From Defluviitaleaceae bacterium (GTDB lineage Bacteria; Bacillota; Clostridia; Lachnospirales; WRAX01), in contig WRBJ01000002.1 in NCBI GenBank assembly GCA_009784615.1, positions 62,001 to 126,000 on the forward strand: a stretch of 64,000 nucleotides of DNA. The letters run 5' to 3'. A program made the translations under genes and the position numbers. The notes beneath the pieces are model-generated. The model worked only from the letters and a program-made list of their open reading frames with translations, had not been told where the DNA came from and ran no database searches. Of the stretch, positions 42,647-51,262 are shown in pieces. Position 1 is the first letter of the stretch. Every line of letters starts with the position of its first letter.

Positions 42647-44491
42647 ATGTTTGACTTTCCAACAGAATTAAAAAAACTGCCGCAAAAGCCTGGCGTTTAT
42701 ATGTTTATTGGCTCTGCCGAAGAAATTATTTATGTTGGCAAGGCTATTAATTTGCGTTCTCGTGTACGCTCTTATTTCACCGAAGCAAATTTAATACATA
42801 CAAAAATACGCAATATTAGGGGGACAGCACAGCGGTTTGAGTATATTATTACCGATACAGAAACAGAGGCGCTGGTGCTGGAATGTAACCTAATAAAAGA
42901 ACATCAGCCAAAATACAATGTTTTATTAAAAGACGACAAATCTTACCCATACATAAAAGCAACTATCAACGAGGATTTCCCCCGTGTTTTTTCAACCCGT
43001 GATTATATAGAGGACGGCGGCAAATATTTTGGTCCATACACATCCAGCTTTGCTGTTGACCAAACCTTGGAGCAAATCCTTAAAATATGGCCGTTGCGCC
43101 GTTGCACCAAAAAGATTGTAGCGGGTGAAAAAAGCGGCCGCCCTTGCCTTAATTACCACATTGGGCTATCCCCTGGTGCTTGCGGTATGCATATTTCTAA
43201 AGAAGATTATAACGAGCGTGTGCGTAATATATTAGAATTTTTAGGCGGCAAGCACGCCGATGTTGTGCGACAGCTAAACATACAAATGAACGAAGCCGCA
43301 GAAAACCTAGAGTTTGAACGTGCGGCAGATTTGCGTGACAAAATATCCGCAATAAAACGTATTAACGAAAAGCAACAAGCACAGCGCATATCAAAAGGCG
43401 ACCAAGATGTGGTGGCTTTTGCCATAAACGCCGACGAAGCGTTGTTTCAGGTGTTTTTTATACGTGATGGCAAAATGACAGGACGAGAGCATTTTATGGT
43501 ATCGGGCGTTACAGATGCTGACGAAACCGCCATTATGACGCAGTTTGTAACACAATTTTACAGCGGTACGCCCTTTGTGCCAAAAGAGCTTGTACTGTCG
43601 CACGCAATAGAAAACGAAGAAATAATTGCGGCGTGGCTGGAAGCAGAGCGTGGCAAAAAGGTAACGATAACCGTGCCGATAAAAGGCGAAAAGCTAAAGC
43701 TGGTAAAACTGGCACATAGCAACGCCATCATCCAAATGGAACAATTTGGTAAACATATTAAAACCGAAGCCCAGCGCACCACAGGCGCATTGGACGAAAT
43801 ACGCACGGCATTAGGCATAGAAGCACCAATAAACCGTATAGAAGCCTACGATATATCAAATATACAGGGTTTTGAAAACGTTGGCTCTATGGTTGCTTTT
43901 GAAGGCGGCAGGGCAAGACGCAACGATTATCGCAAGTTTAAAATAAAATCGCTGATGCGGGGCGAAGCCAACGATTATGCCGCTATGCAAGAAATATTGC
44001 ACAGGCGGTTTAAAAGACACGAAACCGAGGCAACAGGCTCTTTTTCCCGTTTGCCTGATGTTATTTTTATTGACGGTGGCAAAGGACATATTGCCGCCGC
44101 TAGCGAGGTTTTGCACGATATGGGCATAAACATCCCAATATGCGGTATGGTTAAGGACGACAAGCACCGCACAAGGGCACTTTTGTATAACGACAAAGAA
44201 GTGCCGCTAAAGCTGACAAGCGAAGGCTTTAGGCTTGTTGCCCGTGTTCAAGAAGAAGTACACCGCTTTGCGATAGAATACCATAGAAAACTGCGCCAAA
44301 AAACCGTTACAAAATCGGTGCTGGACGACATAACGGGCATTGGCGACACCCGCCGCAAAGCCCTAATGATGCGCTTTGGCACGATAGAAGCCATAAAATC
44401 CGCAACGCTAGAAGATTTGGCAACAACCACGGGGATGAACAAAAAAGCCGCCGAAGCGGTTTACGAGTTTTTTCAGGCACAACGTCAATAA
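42647..44491 (+). CDS. uvrC: excinuclease ABC subunit C
   Basis: 614 aa. N-terminal GIY-YIG nuclease domain (PGVYMFIGSAEEIIYVGKA), UvrB-binding UVR motif (LNIQMNEAAENLEFERAADLRDKI), central UvrC RNase H-like domain (IEAYDISNIQG, FIDGGKGHIAAA) and C-terminal helix-hairpin-helix pair (LDDITGIGDTRRKALMMRFG). It makes both incisions in nucleotide excision repair. Stand-alone gene with its own promoter. Confidence 0.97.
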   Translation: MFDFPTELKKLPQKPGVYMFIGSAEEIIYVGKAINLRSRVRSYFTEANLIHTKIRNIRGTAQRFEYIITDTETEALVLECNLIKEHQPKYNVLLKDDKSYPYIKATINEDFPRVFSTRDYIEDGGKYFGPYTSSFAVDQTLEQILKIWPLRRCTKKIVAGEKSGRPCLNYHIGLSPGACGMHISKEDYNERVRNILEFLGGKHADVVRQLNIQMNEAAENLEFERAADLRDKISAIKRINEKQQAQRISKGDQDVVAFAINADEALFQVFFIRDGKMTGREHFMVSGVTDADETAIMTQFVTQFYSGTPFVPKELVLSHAIENEEIIAAWLEAERGKKVTITVPIKGEKLKLVKLAHSNAIIQMEQFGKHIKTEAQRTTGALDEIRTALGIEAPINRIEAYDISNIQGFENVGSMVAFEGGRARRNDYRKFKIKSLMRGEANDYAAMQEILHRRFKRHETEATGSFSRLPDVIFIDGGKGHIAAASEVLHDMGINIPICGMVKDDKHRTRALLYNDKEVPLKLTSEGFRLVARVQEEVHRFAIEYHRKLRQKTVTKSVLDDITGIGDTRRKALMMRFGTIEAIKSATLEDLATTTGMNKKAAEAVYEFFQAQRQ

Positions 44492-44611
44492 ACAGGTCTG
44501 CTAGGTTGGTATTTTAAAAAACTCCATTCATTATGTGCCCTCATAATATTATTCTTTCACAATATCAGTATAGCACATATGCGACTAACAAACAATCTCA
44601 TCTTTTGCAAT

Positions 44612-44974
44612 CTACCACAAATCTTTATCCCTGTATTGCAACCTGCTTAAAACCAGCATACTGTCATCTACATAATATACGCATATTCTTTCGCCCAACC
44701 TATTTTCTGCCACCTTCCAACCCATTTCGTCCCTTAACCCCTTAGACAAAACAAACCTTCCCGCTGGACCAATTGTTGATTTAATTATTTTGTGCGGTGC
44801 CAATTGCTGGCTTATATTAGGCTTGTCTTCTTCTAATTTTTGTAAGATGACAATGCCGCCCATTGATAATAGGGTTATGGTGTCGCCTACTTCCAAATCC
44901 AACATACGCCTTAAATTAATCTGTAGCTGAATTTTGCCTAAATCGTCTATGGCTTTTATAGAATACCTTAGCAT
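44612..44974 (-). CDS. AbrB/SpoVT-like transcriptional regulator
   Basis: 120 aa. The N-terminal swapped-hairpin domain is LGKIQLQINLRRMLDLEVGDTITLL, with the usual G-x-I/V-x-L/P-x-x-x-R pattern. The second half (IGPAGRFVLSKGLRDEMGW) looks like a second AbrB-type hairpin, so the protein may be a tandem. It lies divergent to the candidate small RNA at 45054-45124, and the inverted repeat at 45028-45059 may be its operator. Ribosome site AGGTGG. Confidence 0.82.
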   Translation of the reverse strand: MLRYSIKAIDDLGKIQLQINLRRMLDLEVGDTITLLSMGGIVILQKLEEDKPNISQQLAPHKIIKSTIGPAGRFVLSKGLRDEMGWKVAENRLGERICVYYVDDSMLVLSRLQYRDKDLW

Positions 44975-45018
44975 AAAAAAATACCACCTTTTAGGTTATT
45001 GTCTTTTAAAAGAAGTGC

Positions 45019-45059
45019 TTGACGAATAGACCTAAATGTGATAATATCATCTTAGGTCT
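45019..45059 (+). promoter_or_regulatory. promoter with operator-like inverted repeat
   Basis: TTGACG (45019-45024), 17 bp, TAATAT (45042-45047). AGACCTAA (45028-45035) and TTAGGTCT (45052-45059) are perfect inverted repeats that bracket the -10 box, so a bound regulator would block polymerase. Confidence 0.6.
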
Positions 45060-45124
45060 TCGGACTGGTGTGGGTGCTTGTTGGGGTGTTGTCTGTCACG
45101 ATTTTTGCCCCAACAAGCATTTTT
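45054..45124 (+). ncRNA. candidate small RNA (~70 nt) with strong terminator
   Basis: Between the promoter at 45019 and an intrinsic terminator (TGCTTGTTGGGG, 45075-45086; CCCCAACAAGCA, 45108-45119; then TTTTT) lies a short transcript with no convincing reading frame. Its 5' part can fold as GGTC-TTCG-GACT, a UUCG-type tetraloop. It could also be a leader whose gene was lost. Function unknown. Confidence 0.5.
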
Positions 45125-45247
45125 ATACCAATCCTATATATACTAATCTCCCATCACCGATTATACAATATTGCTCGGTGTTTGTCAAGGGGGTTTTTTG
45201 TTTTGTTGTATAATCCTTGGCAAGGGTCGTATAACACCAACAGGCTA

Positions 45248-45306
45248 CGTCATTGCGAGGGCTACTAAATGCGTAGGGCATTACACATAAAGCCCGAAGC
45301 AATCCA
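45248..45306. repeat. dispersed repeat, partial copy C
   Basis: CGTCATTGCGAGGG (45248-45261) followed by a 45-bp arm that matches copy B 40367-40411 (ACTAAAT, CATTACACAT, AAGCCCGAAG). Copies B and C are both followed by CCAGCAAAGGGTCT. Upstream only a remnant of the second core is present (CCTTGGCAAGG region, ~45220-45245). It abuts the stop codon of cheB. Confidence 0.75.
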
Positions 45307-45315
45307 GCAAAGGGT

Positions 45316-46296
45316 CTACACAAGCTCTGCAATTTTATTAGCAATTTGATTAAGCGGCAATTGATAATCAACAATACCTAAATCATAAGCGGCTTTTGGC
45401 ATACCGTATACAACACTGCTTTCTTTGTCTTGCCCTATAATGGTCGCACCTTTTTTCTTCAGCTTCATCAAACCACGTGCGCCGTCAGCACCCATCCCTG
45501 TCAGCACAACACCTATTACGTTTCTGCCTGTAAAATCTGCCATTGTGTCAAACAATATGTCTGCGGCGGGGCGTACGCCGTGCATTTTTTCGCCTTGAAA
45601 ACATTCCAAAAGCAGTTTTTTATCACGCATAACCGCCTTCATATGATAATCGCCAGGGGCGATAAGGGCTACGTTTTTCTTTGCCATATCGTTCATTGCG
45701 GCTTCTTTAACGGTAAACCTTACCGCAAGGTTAAGGCGGGTTGCAAACTGATACGTAAACATACTGGGCATATGTTGCACGATAAGGATAGGCGGTACTT
45801 GTGCCGGCAAACCGGTTAGAACAGTGTGCAAAGCGTCCGTGCCGCCAGTAGAAGCCGCAATGGCAATTATTTTTTCGTCAACACCTGCCGCCGCAGTTAT
45901 ATTTGCAATGCCACGTGGTGAAGCATTGCGCATAAAAAGCTCTATTCTATCTAAAATATTGCGTACAAAAATACGCCGCACAAATTCTGTGTCGCCGTCG
46001 GGTTTTGATAATGCACCTTTTATGCCCGCTATTTGGTATGGTGCGGAATTTTTAATACCTAAAAGTATAGTAGAAAGATTTTTAATATCAGCTAAAAATT
46101 TGATAGCGGCGGGCATTGCAACGGTTGTGTCGGTGTCTAATACCAATACATTAGCCTTGCCTATATCCATAGCCGCCTGCACACCAAAAATGGAATTGAC
46201 CTTGATGTTGACCAAAAAACCCTCTTTTGCAAGCATAGAAGACAAAAAGGCTTTTAATGTTAAGTCTGCGGTTAAAATCATTACATTCGCTTGCAT
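45316..46296 (-). CDS. cheB: CheB-like protein-glutamate methylesterase with degenerate receiver
   Basis: 326 aa from ATG 46296 behind GGAGG; in-frame codons upstream include the promoter. The C-terminal methylesterase domain has the catalytic triad S149 (ASTGG), H175 (VQHMPS) and D271 (GMGADGARG). The N-terminal receiver keeps D54 but has MILTADL where a paired acidic motif is expected, so phosphorylation may be lost. No cheR, cheA or receptor gene is in the window. The stop codon abuts repeat copy C. Confidence 0.88.
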   Translation of the reverse strand: MQANVMILTADLTLKAFLSSMLAKEGFLVNIKVNSIFGVQAAMDIGKANVLVLDTDTTVAMPAAIKFLADIKNLSTILLGIKNSAPYQIAGIKGALSKPDGDTEFVRRIFVRNILDRIELFMRNASPRGIANITAAAGVDEKIIAIAASTGGTDALHTVLTGLPAQVPPILIVQHMPSMFTYQFATRLNLAVRFTVKEAAMNDMAKKNVALIAPGDYHMKAVMRDKKLLLECFQGEKMHGVRPAADILFDTMADFTGRNVIGVVLTGMGADGARGLMKLKKKGATIIGQDKESSVVYGMPKAAYDLGIVDYQLPLNQIANKIAELV

Positions 46297-46323
46297 ATGC
46301 CACCTCCATTTTCGCTTGTCTAC

Positions 46324-46352
46324 ATTATAACAAATGTTGTAGAATATTTCAA
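46324..46352 (-). promoter_or_regulatory. promoter of the cheB-like gene
   Basis: On the - strand TTGAAA (46352-46347), 17 bp, TATAAT (46329-46324). Start near 46317, leader of about 21 nt containing GGAGG. Confidence 0.75.
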
Positions 46353-46425
46353 GCATACAAATGATTATTTTTTTGGATATGTGAGAAGATAATTCCAGAT
46401 ATTATTTATGAAGGAAGTGTTTAAT

Positions 46426-47151
46426 ATGGATGCATTTCATCAAACAAACGAAGAAGAAAATGTACAAAGCTCGCCGCCGTCAGATAATTTGGAAAAATAT
46501 GGTCAGGTTGATGCTTTGATGGGTTTGCCGCAATGCGAAAATAATCCACGTGGAAATATATGGTATTTGCCTATAATTGGGCATATAGAAGGGCATCACG
46601 TAATGCCACCAGGGCATAAAACAACGAAGTACGAACACATAATACCAATGCTTTTGCACGCCGCACAAAGCCCTAATGTTGACGGGCTGTTGGTTGTGTT
46701 AAACACAGTGGGCGGTGATGTGGAAGCAGGGCTTGCTATAGCCGAGCTTATATCGCATTTTTCAAAACCTACTGTGTCGCTTGTTTTGGGTGGCGGCCAT
46801 TCTATTGGTGTGCCGCTTGGGGTTTGTGCCAATTATTCTTATATAGCAGCTTCGGCGGCGATGACAATACATCCCGTGCGGATGAACGGCACAATGGTCG
46901 GTGCACAGCAAACCTATGATTATTTTAACAAGATGCAGGATAGGGTGCTGGAGTTTGTAATAAACCATTCTAAAATATCAAAAGAGCGGCTGAAAGAACT
47001 GATGATGGACACTGCAACATTGGCAATGGATATGGGAACATTTTTAATAGGTGAAGAAGCCGTAAAAGAAGGATTGATTGACGAAGTAGGGGGGCTAAAC
47101 GCCGCAATGGAAACACTGTATGAAATGATTGCCAAAGCTCGGGAAATATGA
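46426..47151 (+). CDS. tepA: TepA-like ClpP-family serine protease
   Basis: 241 aa from ATG 46426 with AAGGAAG upstream; ATG 46408 has no ribosome site. ClpP/crotonase fold: oxyanion segment NTVGGDVEAG, catalytic S126 (GGHSIGVPLG) and H149 (TIHPVRM). TepA of Bacillus is a cytoplasmic germination/translocation-associated protease; the family is widespread in spore-formers. An acidic, Gln/Asn-rich N-terminus precedes the fold. Substrates are unknown. Confidence 0.88.
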   Translation: MDAFHQTNEEENVQSSPPSDNLEKYGQVDALMGLPQCENNPRGNIWYLPIIGHIEGHHVMPPGHKTTKYEHIIPMLLHAAQSPNVDGLLVVLNTVGGDVEAGLAIAELISHFSKPTVSLVLGGGHSIGVPLGVCANYSYIAASAAMTIHPVRMNGTMVGAQQTYDYFNKMQDRVLEFVINHSKISKERLKELMMDTATLAMDMGTFLIGEEAVKEGLIDEVGGLNAAMETLYEMIAKAREI

Positions 47152-47158
47152 TACAATG
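47130..47158 (+). promoter_or_regulatory. promoter of tsaE inside the end of tepA
   Basis: TTGCCA (47130-47135), 17 bp, TACAAT (47153-47158). Start near 47165 would give an 8-nt leader before the tsaE ATG at 47173. Read-through from tepA is also possible. Confidence 0.55.
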
Positions 47159-47172
47159 CTTTTGGTGATATT

Positions 47173-47616
47173 ATGACATTCGATAGCTATTCTCAAAAAG
47201 ATACAGAAGATTTTGCGGCAGAGCTTGCAAAAAAAGCCGTCGCAGGTGATTTTTTTGCGCTTGTTGGCGGTTTGGGCGCAGGCAAAACCGCTTTTGCCCG
47301 TGGTTTTGCCCGTGGGCTTGGCGTTGTGGCACATATAACAAGCCCTACTTTCGCTATAATAAATGAATACAGCGGAAATTTGCCGCTGTATCATTTTGAT
47401 GTGTATCGAATTAACAACGCAGACGATATGTACGACACAGGCTTTGAAGAATATTTTTATGCCAGCGGTGTTTGTTTGGTAGAATGGGCAGATATGATAA
47501 CAGAAATATTGCCGCCAAATGCGAAAATAGTAAGGTTTGAACAAGATTTGGCAAAAGGCGAACAATATAGAAAGATTACTATAGGGGGGCAAAATTTTGA
47601 TACTATTAGCAATTGA
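47173..47616 (+). CDS. tsaE: tRNA t6A biosynthesis ATPase TsaE
   Basis: 147 aa. P-loop GGLGAGKTAFARGFARGLG, switch TSPTFAIINEY, YHFDVYRI and LVEWADMI mark the YjeE/TsaE family. It drives the TsaD-TsaB cycle that adds threonylcarbamoyl to A37 of ANN-decoding tRNAs. tsaB overlaps its 3' end by 20 bp and rimI follows, the usual order; tsaD is not in the window. Confidence 0.96.
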   Translation: MTFDSYSQKDTEDFAAELAKKAVAGDFFALVGGLGAGKTAFARGFARGLGVVAHITSPTFAIINEYSGNLPLYHFDVYRINNADDMYDTGFEEYFYASGVCLVEWADMITEILPPNAKIVRFEQDLAKGEQYRKITIGGQNFDTISN

Positions 47617-48280
47617 AACATCTGGCAAAGTAGCGTCTGTTGCATTGGCAACCAAAAGCAAAATTATTGCCGAATATACGATAAGAAACGACCTAACACA
47701 TTCCGAAACCTTAATGCCGATGGTAGAACAAATGCTTGCCACAAGCGGCGTTGACAAACGTGAAATTGGGATGTTAGCTTGCTCAAACGGTCCTGGGTCT
47801 TTTACAGGCTTGCGCATTGGTGCGGCAACGGCAAAAGGGCTTGCAATGGGGCTTAACTTTAAAATTGTACCTGTTTCAAGCCTTGTTGCGTTGGCATATA
47901 ATGCGTATGGGCAAAACGCACTAATAGCCCCTATAATGGACGCACGCAGAAACGAGGTTTACACGGCATTATATTCCTTTGTCGGCGAGGATTTAAAATG
48001 TTATATCCAGCCGAAGATTTGTCCATTTGACGATATGCTAAACTCGGCGGCAGATATAAGCGAAAGCATTGTGTTTTTGGGCGATGCTACGTCGCTACAC
48101 GCAGAAAAAATTTTGTCAGAAGGTTTTGAAATAGCCCCGCCGCATAAACTGCTACAATCGGCGGCAAGCGTTGCAATGACGGCTTTTAAGCATTTGGATA
48201 AAGCAGTGGATGTTAATGACTTTAAGCTGGATTACATACGCCTGTCGCAAGCCGAAAGGATAATGCTTGGCTATGAATAA
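47597..48280 (+). CDS. tsaB: tRNA t6A biosynthesis protein TsaB
   Basis: 227 aa from TTG 47597 behind AGGGGGG. Actin-like fold of the TsaD paralogue: LLAIETSGKVASVAL at the N-terminus, GPGSFTGLRIGAATAKGLA and PIMDARRNEVYTALY. TsaB lacks catalysis and holds TsaD and TsaE. The gene overlaps tsaE and rimI, so the three are translationally coupled. Confidence 0.95.
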   Translation: MILLAIETSGKVASVALATKSKIIAEYTIRNDLTHSETLMPMVEQMLATSGVDKREIGMLACSNGPGSFTGLRIGAATAKGLAMGLNFKIVPVSSLVALAYNAYGQNALIAPIMDARRNEVYTALYSFVGEDLKCYIQPKICPFDDMLNSAADISESIVFLGDATSLHAEKILSEGFEIAPPHKLLQSAASVAMTAFKHLDKAVDVNDFKLDYIRLSQAERIMLGYE

Positions 48281-48749
48281 CATATTGCGGGTAAAGCCCG
48301 CTGAAATAGGGATGTTGCCGCAAATATTTGCAATAGAAAAAGAATGTTTCACAGACCCGTGGACGGTTAATATGCTGCGTGAGGTAATAGCAGACCAAGA
48401 AGAAAATACAAGCGTTGTCTGTTTTTTAAATGACCAAATTATAGGTTTTGCCTTTTTATGGGTGTATAAAGAAATTAAAGAAGCCCATATTGAAAATATA
48501 GCCGTAAAGCCTGATTTTAGAGGGTTTGGCGCAGGCGAAACAATGCTTGTGCATTTGCTGGATGTATGCCTCAAAAAAGGTGTTGCCACAGTGTTTTTAG
48601 AATTGCGAAAAAGCAACACAATTGCACAAAAAATGTACGAAAAACACGGATTTGTTGCGAATGGGTTGCGAAAAGAATACTATACAAAACCAAAAGAGGA
48701 TGCAATTTTGATGAATAAAGTTTTGGAGGATGGCAATGAAAAGGCTTGA
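48267..48749 (+). CDS. rimI: ribosomal-protein-alanine N-acetyltransferase RimI
   Basis: 160 aa. GNAT fold with IENIAVKPDFRGFGAGETML (acetyl-CoA loop) and VFLELRKSNTIAQKMYEKHGF. The start is either TTG 48267, well spaced from AAAGGA, or ATG 48273 (MNNILRVKPAEIGM). It acetylates the N-terminus of S18 in E. coli; in Firmicutes the target range is less certain. It overlaps tsaB and the Lon-like gene. Confidence 0.92.
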   Translation: MAMNNILRVKPAEIGMLPQIFAIEKECFTDPWTVNMLREVIADQEENTSVVCFLNDQIIGFAFLWVYKEIKEAHIENIAVKPDFRGFGAGETMLVHLLDVCLKKGVATVFLELRKSNTIAQKMYEKHGFVANGLRKEYYTKPKEDAILMNKVLEDGNEKA

Positions 48750-51117
48750 ATATAACGAATTAAAAAGGTTTTGCGATGTAAACACGCTAGGTTTTGATAC
48801 AACGGCAGATTTGGACTGTAGTCTTGATATGGAAATAATAGGGCAAACCCGTGCCGTAAGCGCATTTAACTTTGGGCTAGGCACACGCCGTAGCGGCTAC
48901 AACATTTATGTTGCAGGCGTTTCGGGTAGCGGCAAAACCACATTTGCGGCGCATTTTGCCAAAGAAGCCGCCAACAAAGAAGCCGTACCGCAAGATTTGG
49001 CATATGTCTATAACTTTAAAGAGCCTAAAAACCCAAAGCTACTAGCAGTTAAGGCGGGCAAAATTGCAGTTTTTAAAGAGGATTTGCAAGAGCTTTTGGA
49101 CATCCTTACGACCGAAATACCAAAAATACTAGAAGACCCAAATTTTGAAGAGCAAAGAAACGACATAGCCAAAAAGTTTGAAAAAGAGCGTGACCAAATT
49201 TTTGACGTGTTTGCAAAATTTGCTAGAGAATACGATTTTGAAGTACAAATAAATGACAAAGGTATGACATTTGCACCAATTATTGACGGCGAACCAGTTA
49301 GTATCGACGACTTTAAAAAGTTAGATGAAGCCCTAAAAGAAACCATTGTTGCAAAATCTGAAACAGTGCAGGAAGAAGCAACGGATGTAATGACAAAGGT
49401 GCGTACGCTAGATTTGGCGGCACGCAAGCAAATAGACGATTTGGAATATAATATACTTTTCTTTGCCGTAGGCGAAAAAATGGCGCGCCTTCAAGAAAAA
49501 TATGAATGTGAAGAATGTATTTTAGAGTACCTAGGGCATCTTAAAGAAGATATTTTAGAAAATATAGGCAACTTTTATACCTCTCACGAAGTAGATGATG
49601 ACGACGCTATTGCCAATTTAATACCGTGGGTGTCTAAAAAAACAAAGGATGATGTGTTAAACAACTATCGTGTTAATATAATTGCCGACAATAGCGGGTG
49701 TGATTGTGCACCTGTTAAAATCGCCGTAAACCCCACATTTGCCAACATTATGGGCGAAATAGAATACGATAGCGAAATGGGCAACCTTGTTACAGACTAT
49801 ATGAAGATAAAAGGCGGACTAATACACGCTGCAAACGGCGGATGCCTTATTTTGCAAGCAAAAGACGTGCTTACCATCCCATTTTTATGGGAAGCACTAA
49901 AGCGCACTATTCGCACAAAAGAGATTGTTGTAGAAAACCCAAAAGAACATCAAAACGTGCCAGTGTCAACCATCCGCCCAGAACTTGTGGCGTTTAACAC
50001 AAAAATAATACTTGTAGGCTCAAATTACTATCACGACATATTGCGTGCATATGATGAAGATTTTGTAGATTTGTTCAAAGTGTCTGCATTTTTTGACTAC
50101 GAAATGAATTATAATGAAGAAAATATAACACAAATATGCCGCTTTGTAAAACGCTTTGCCAGTGAAGAATGCACTCTTGACTTTTCGGCAGATGCCGTTG
50201 CGGTTGTTATAGAACATTCCGTACGCCTTGCAGGTAGCCAAAAGAAGCTAACCAGCCGTTTTGACCGCATTTCAGAACTTTTGTGTGAAGCGGATATTTG
50301 GGCAAAACGTGATAATTCCCAAATTGTGCTTGCCAAACACGTAAAAGAAGCCATAAAACAACGTGATTACCGCTATGGTTTGTATGAAGAAAAAATGACA
50401 GAGCTTATAGAAAGCGACGTTATAATGATAGACACCGACGGCACAAAAATAGGGCAAATAAACGGACTTGCGGCACTTGATACTGGTGATGCCGTGTTTG
50501 CAAAACCCACAAAAATAACCGCAACAACATATGTTGGCAAAGCGGGTATTATAAATATAGAAAACGAAGTGGAAATGAGCGGTGAAATACATTCAAAAGG
50601 CGTGCAAATCGTCATTGGCTATCTTGGGCAAAAATACGCCCAAAAGTTTCCGCTGTCATTATCTTGCCGCATTGCCTTCGAGCAAAGCTACAGCGGCGTA
50701 GACGGTGATTCTGCGTCGTCTACTGAGCTTTACTGTATAATAAGCTCTCTTTCGGGCTTGCCAATAAACCAAGGCATAGCCGTATCGGGCTCTATTAACC
50801 AACGTGGCGAAATACAAGCCGTTGGCGCAATTACGGCAAAAATCGAAGGTTTTTTTGACCTATGTAAAAATCGAGGCTTAACAGGCACACAAGGCGTAAT
50901 AATTCCGCAACAAAACATAACCGATCTAACCCTTAACGATGATGTGATAGAAGCTGTAAAAGACGGCAAATTTCACATCTACCCAATAGCTCATATTGAT
51001 GAAGGCTTAGAAATTTTGCTAAACACAAAAGCAGGCGATATAGATACCGAAAACACAATACACGCAAGGGTTTACAACCGCCTGCACGACTTCCACAAAG
51101 CGGCGGCAGACGAGTAG
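48736..51117 (+). CDS. Lon-related ATP-dependent protease (LonC-like)
   Basis: 793 aa from ATG 48736 with GGAGGA upstream. It has an ATPase domain with Walker A GVSGSGKTT (61-69), a long helical insertion (~120-300) and a C-terminal Lon protease domain with the Ser-Lys dyad S659 (DGDSASS) and K702 (ITAKIEGF). It lacks the Lon N-terminal substrate domain. The helical insert is of the kind seen in the AAA_32 Lon-related group. The gene overlaps rimI by 14 bp. A short ACACAAT-ATTGTGT palindrome (51120-51135) follows the stop. Confidence 0.92.
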   Translation: MKRLEYNELKRFCDVNTLGFDTTADLDCSLDMEIIGQTRAVSAFNFGLGTRRSGYNIYVAGVSGSGKTTFAAHFAKEAANKEAVPQDLAYVYNFKEPKNPKLLAVKAGKIAVFKEDLQELLDILTTEIPKILEDPNFEEQRNDIAKKFEKERDQIFDVFAKFAREYDFEVQINDKGMTFAPIIDGEPVSIDDFKKLDEALKETIVAKSETVQEEATDVMTKVRTLDLAARKQIDDLEYNILFFAVGEKMARLQEKYECEECILEYLGHLKEDILENIGNFYTSHEVDDDDAIANLIPWVSKKTKDDVLNNYRVNIIADNSGCDCAPVKIAVNPTFANIMGEIEYDSEMGNLVTDYMKIKGGLIHAANGGCLILQAKDVLTIPFLWEALKRTIRTKEIVVENPKEHQNVPVSTIRPELVAFNTKIILVGSNYYHDILRAYDEDFVDLFKVSAFFDYEMNYNEENITQICRFVKRFASEECTLDFSADAVAVVIEHSVRLAGSQKKLTSRFDRISELLCEADIWAKRDNSQIVLAKHVKEAIKQRDYRYGLYEEKMTELIESDVIMIDTDGTKIGQINGLAALDTGDAVFAKPTKITATTYVGKAGIINIENEVEMSGEIHSKGVQIVIGYLGQKYAQKFPLSLSCRIAFEQSYSGVDGDSASSTELYCIISSLSGLPINQGIAVSGSINQRGEIQAVGAITAKIEGFFDLCKNRGLTGTQGVIIPQQNITDLTLNDDVIEAVKDGKFHIYPIAHIDEGLEILLNTKAGDIDTENTIHARVYNRLHDFHKAAADE

Positions 51118-51202
51118 GAACACAATATATTGTGTCTCTAACAATATAAGTATCACTATACAACCTTACCATAATTTTTCTAAAACAACAAGTATAAAAC
51201 GC

Positions 51203-51231
51203 TTGAAAACCTACCGGATATGTGCTATAAT
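51203..51231 (+). promoter_or_regulatory. promoter of the HD-GYP/FIST/hybrid kinase operon
   Basis: TTGAAA (51203-51208), 17 bp, TATAAT (51226-51231). Start near 51238 with a ~25-nt leader to the ATG at 51263; GGGAGAG ribosome site. Confidence 0.8.
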
Positions 51232-51262
51232 ATGTCGAATACATTTGGGAGAGTAGCATTTT

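Noticed and set aside
45019-45124. T-box leader or known riboswitch
   Set aside because: No T-box sequence, no specifier loop and too short; no gene on the same strand follows closely.
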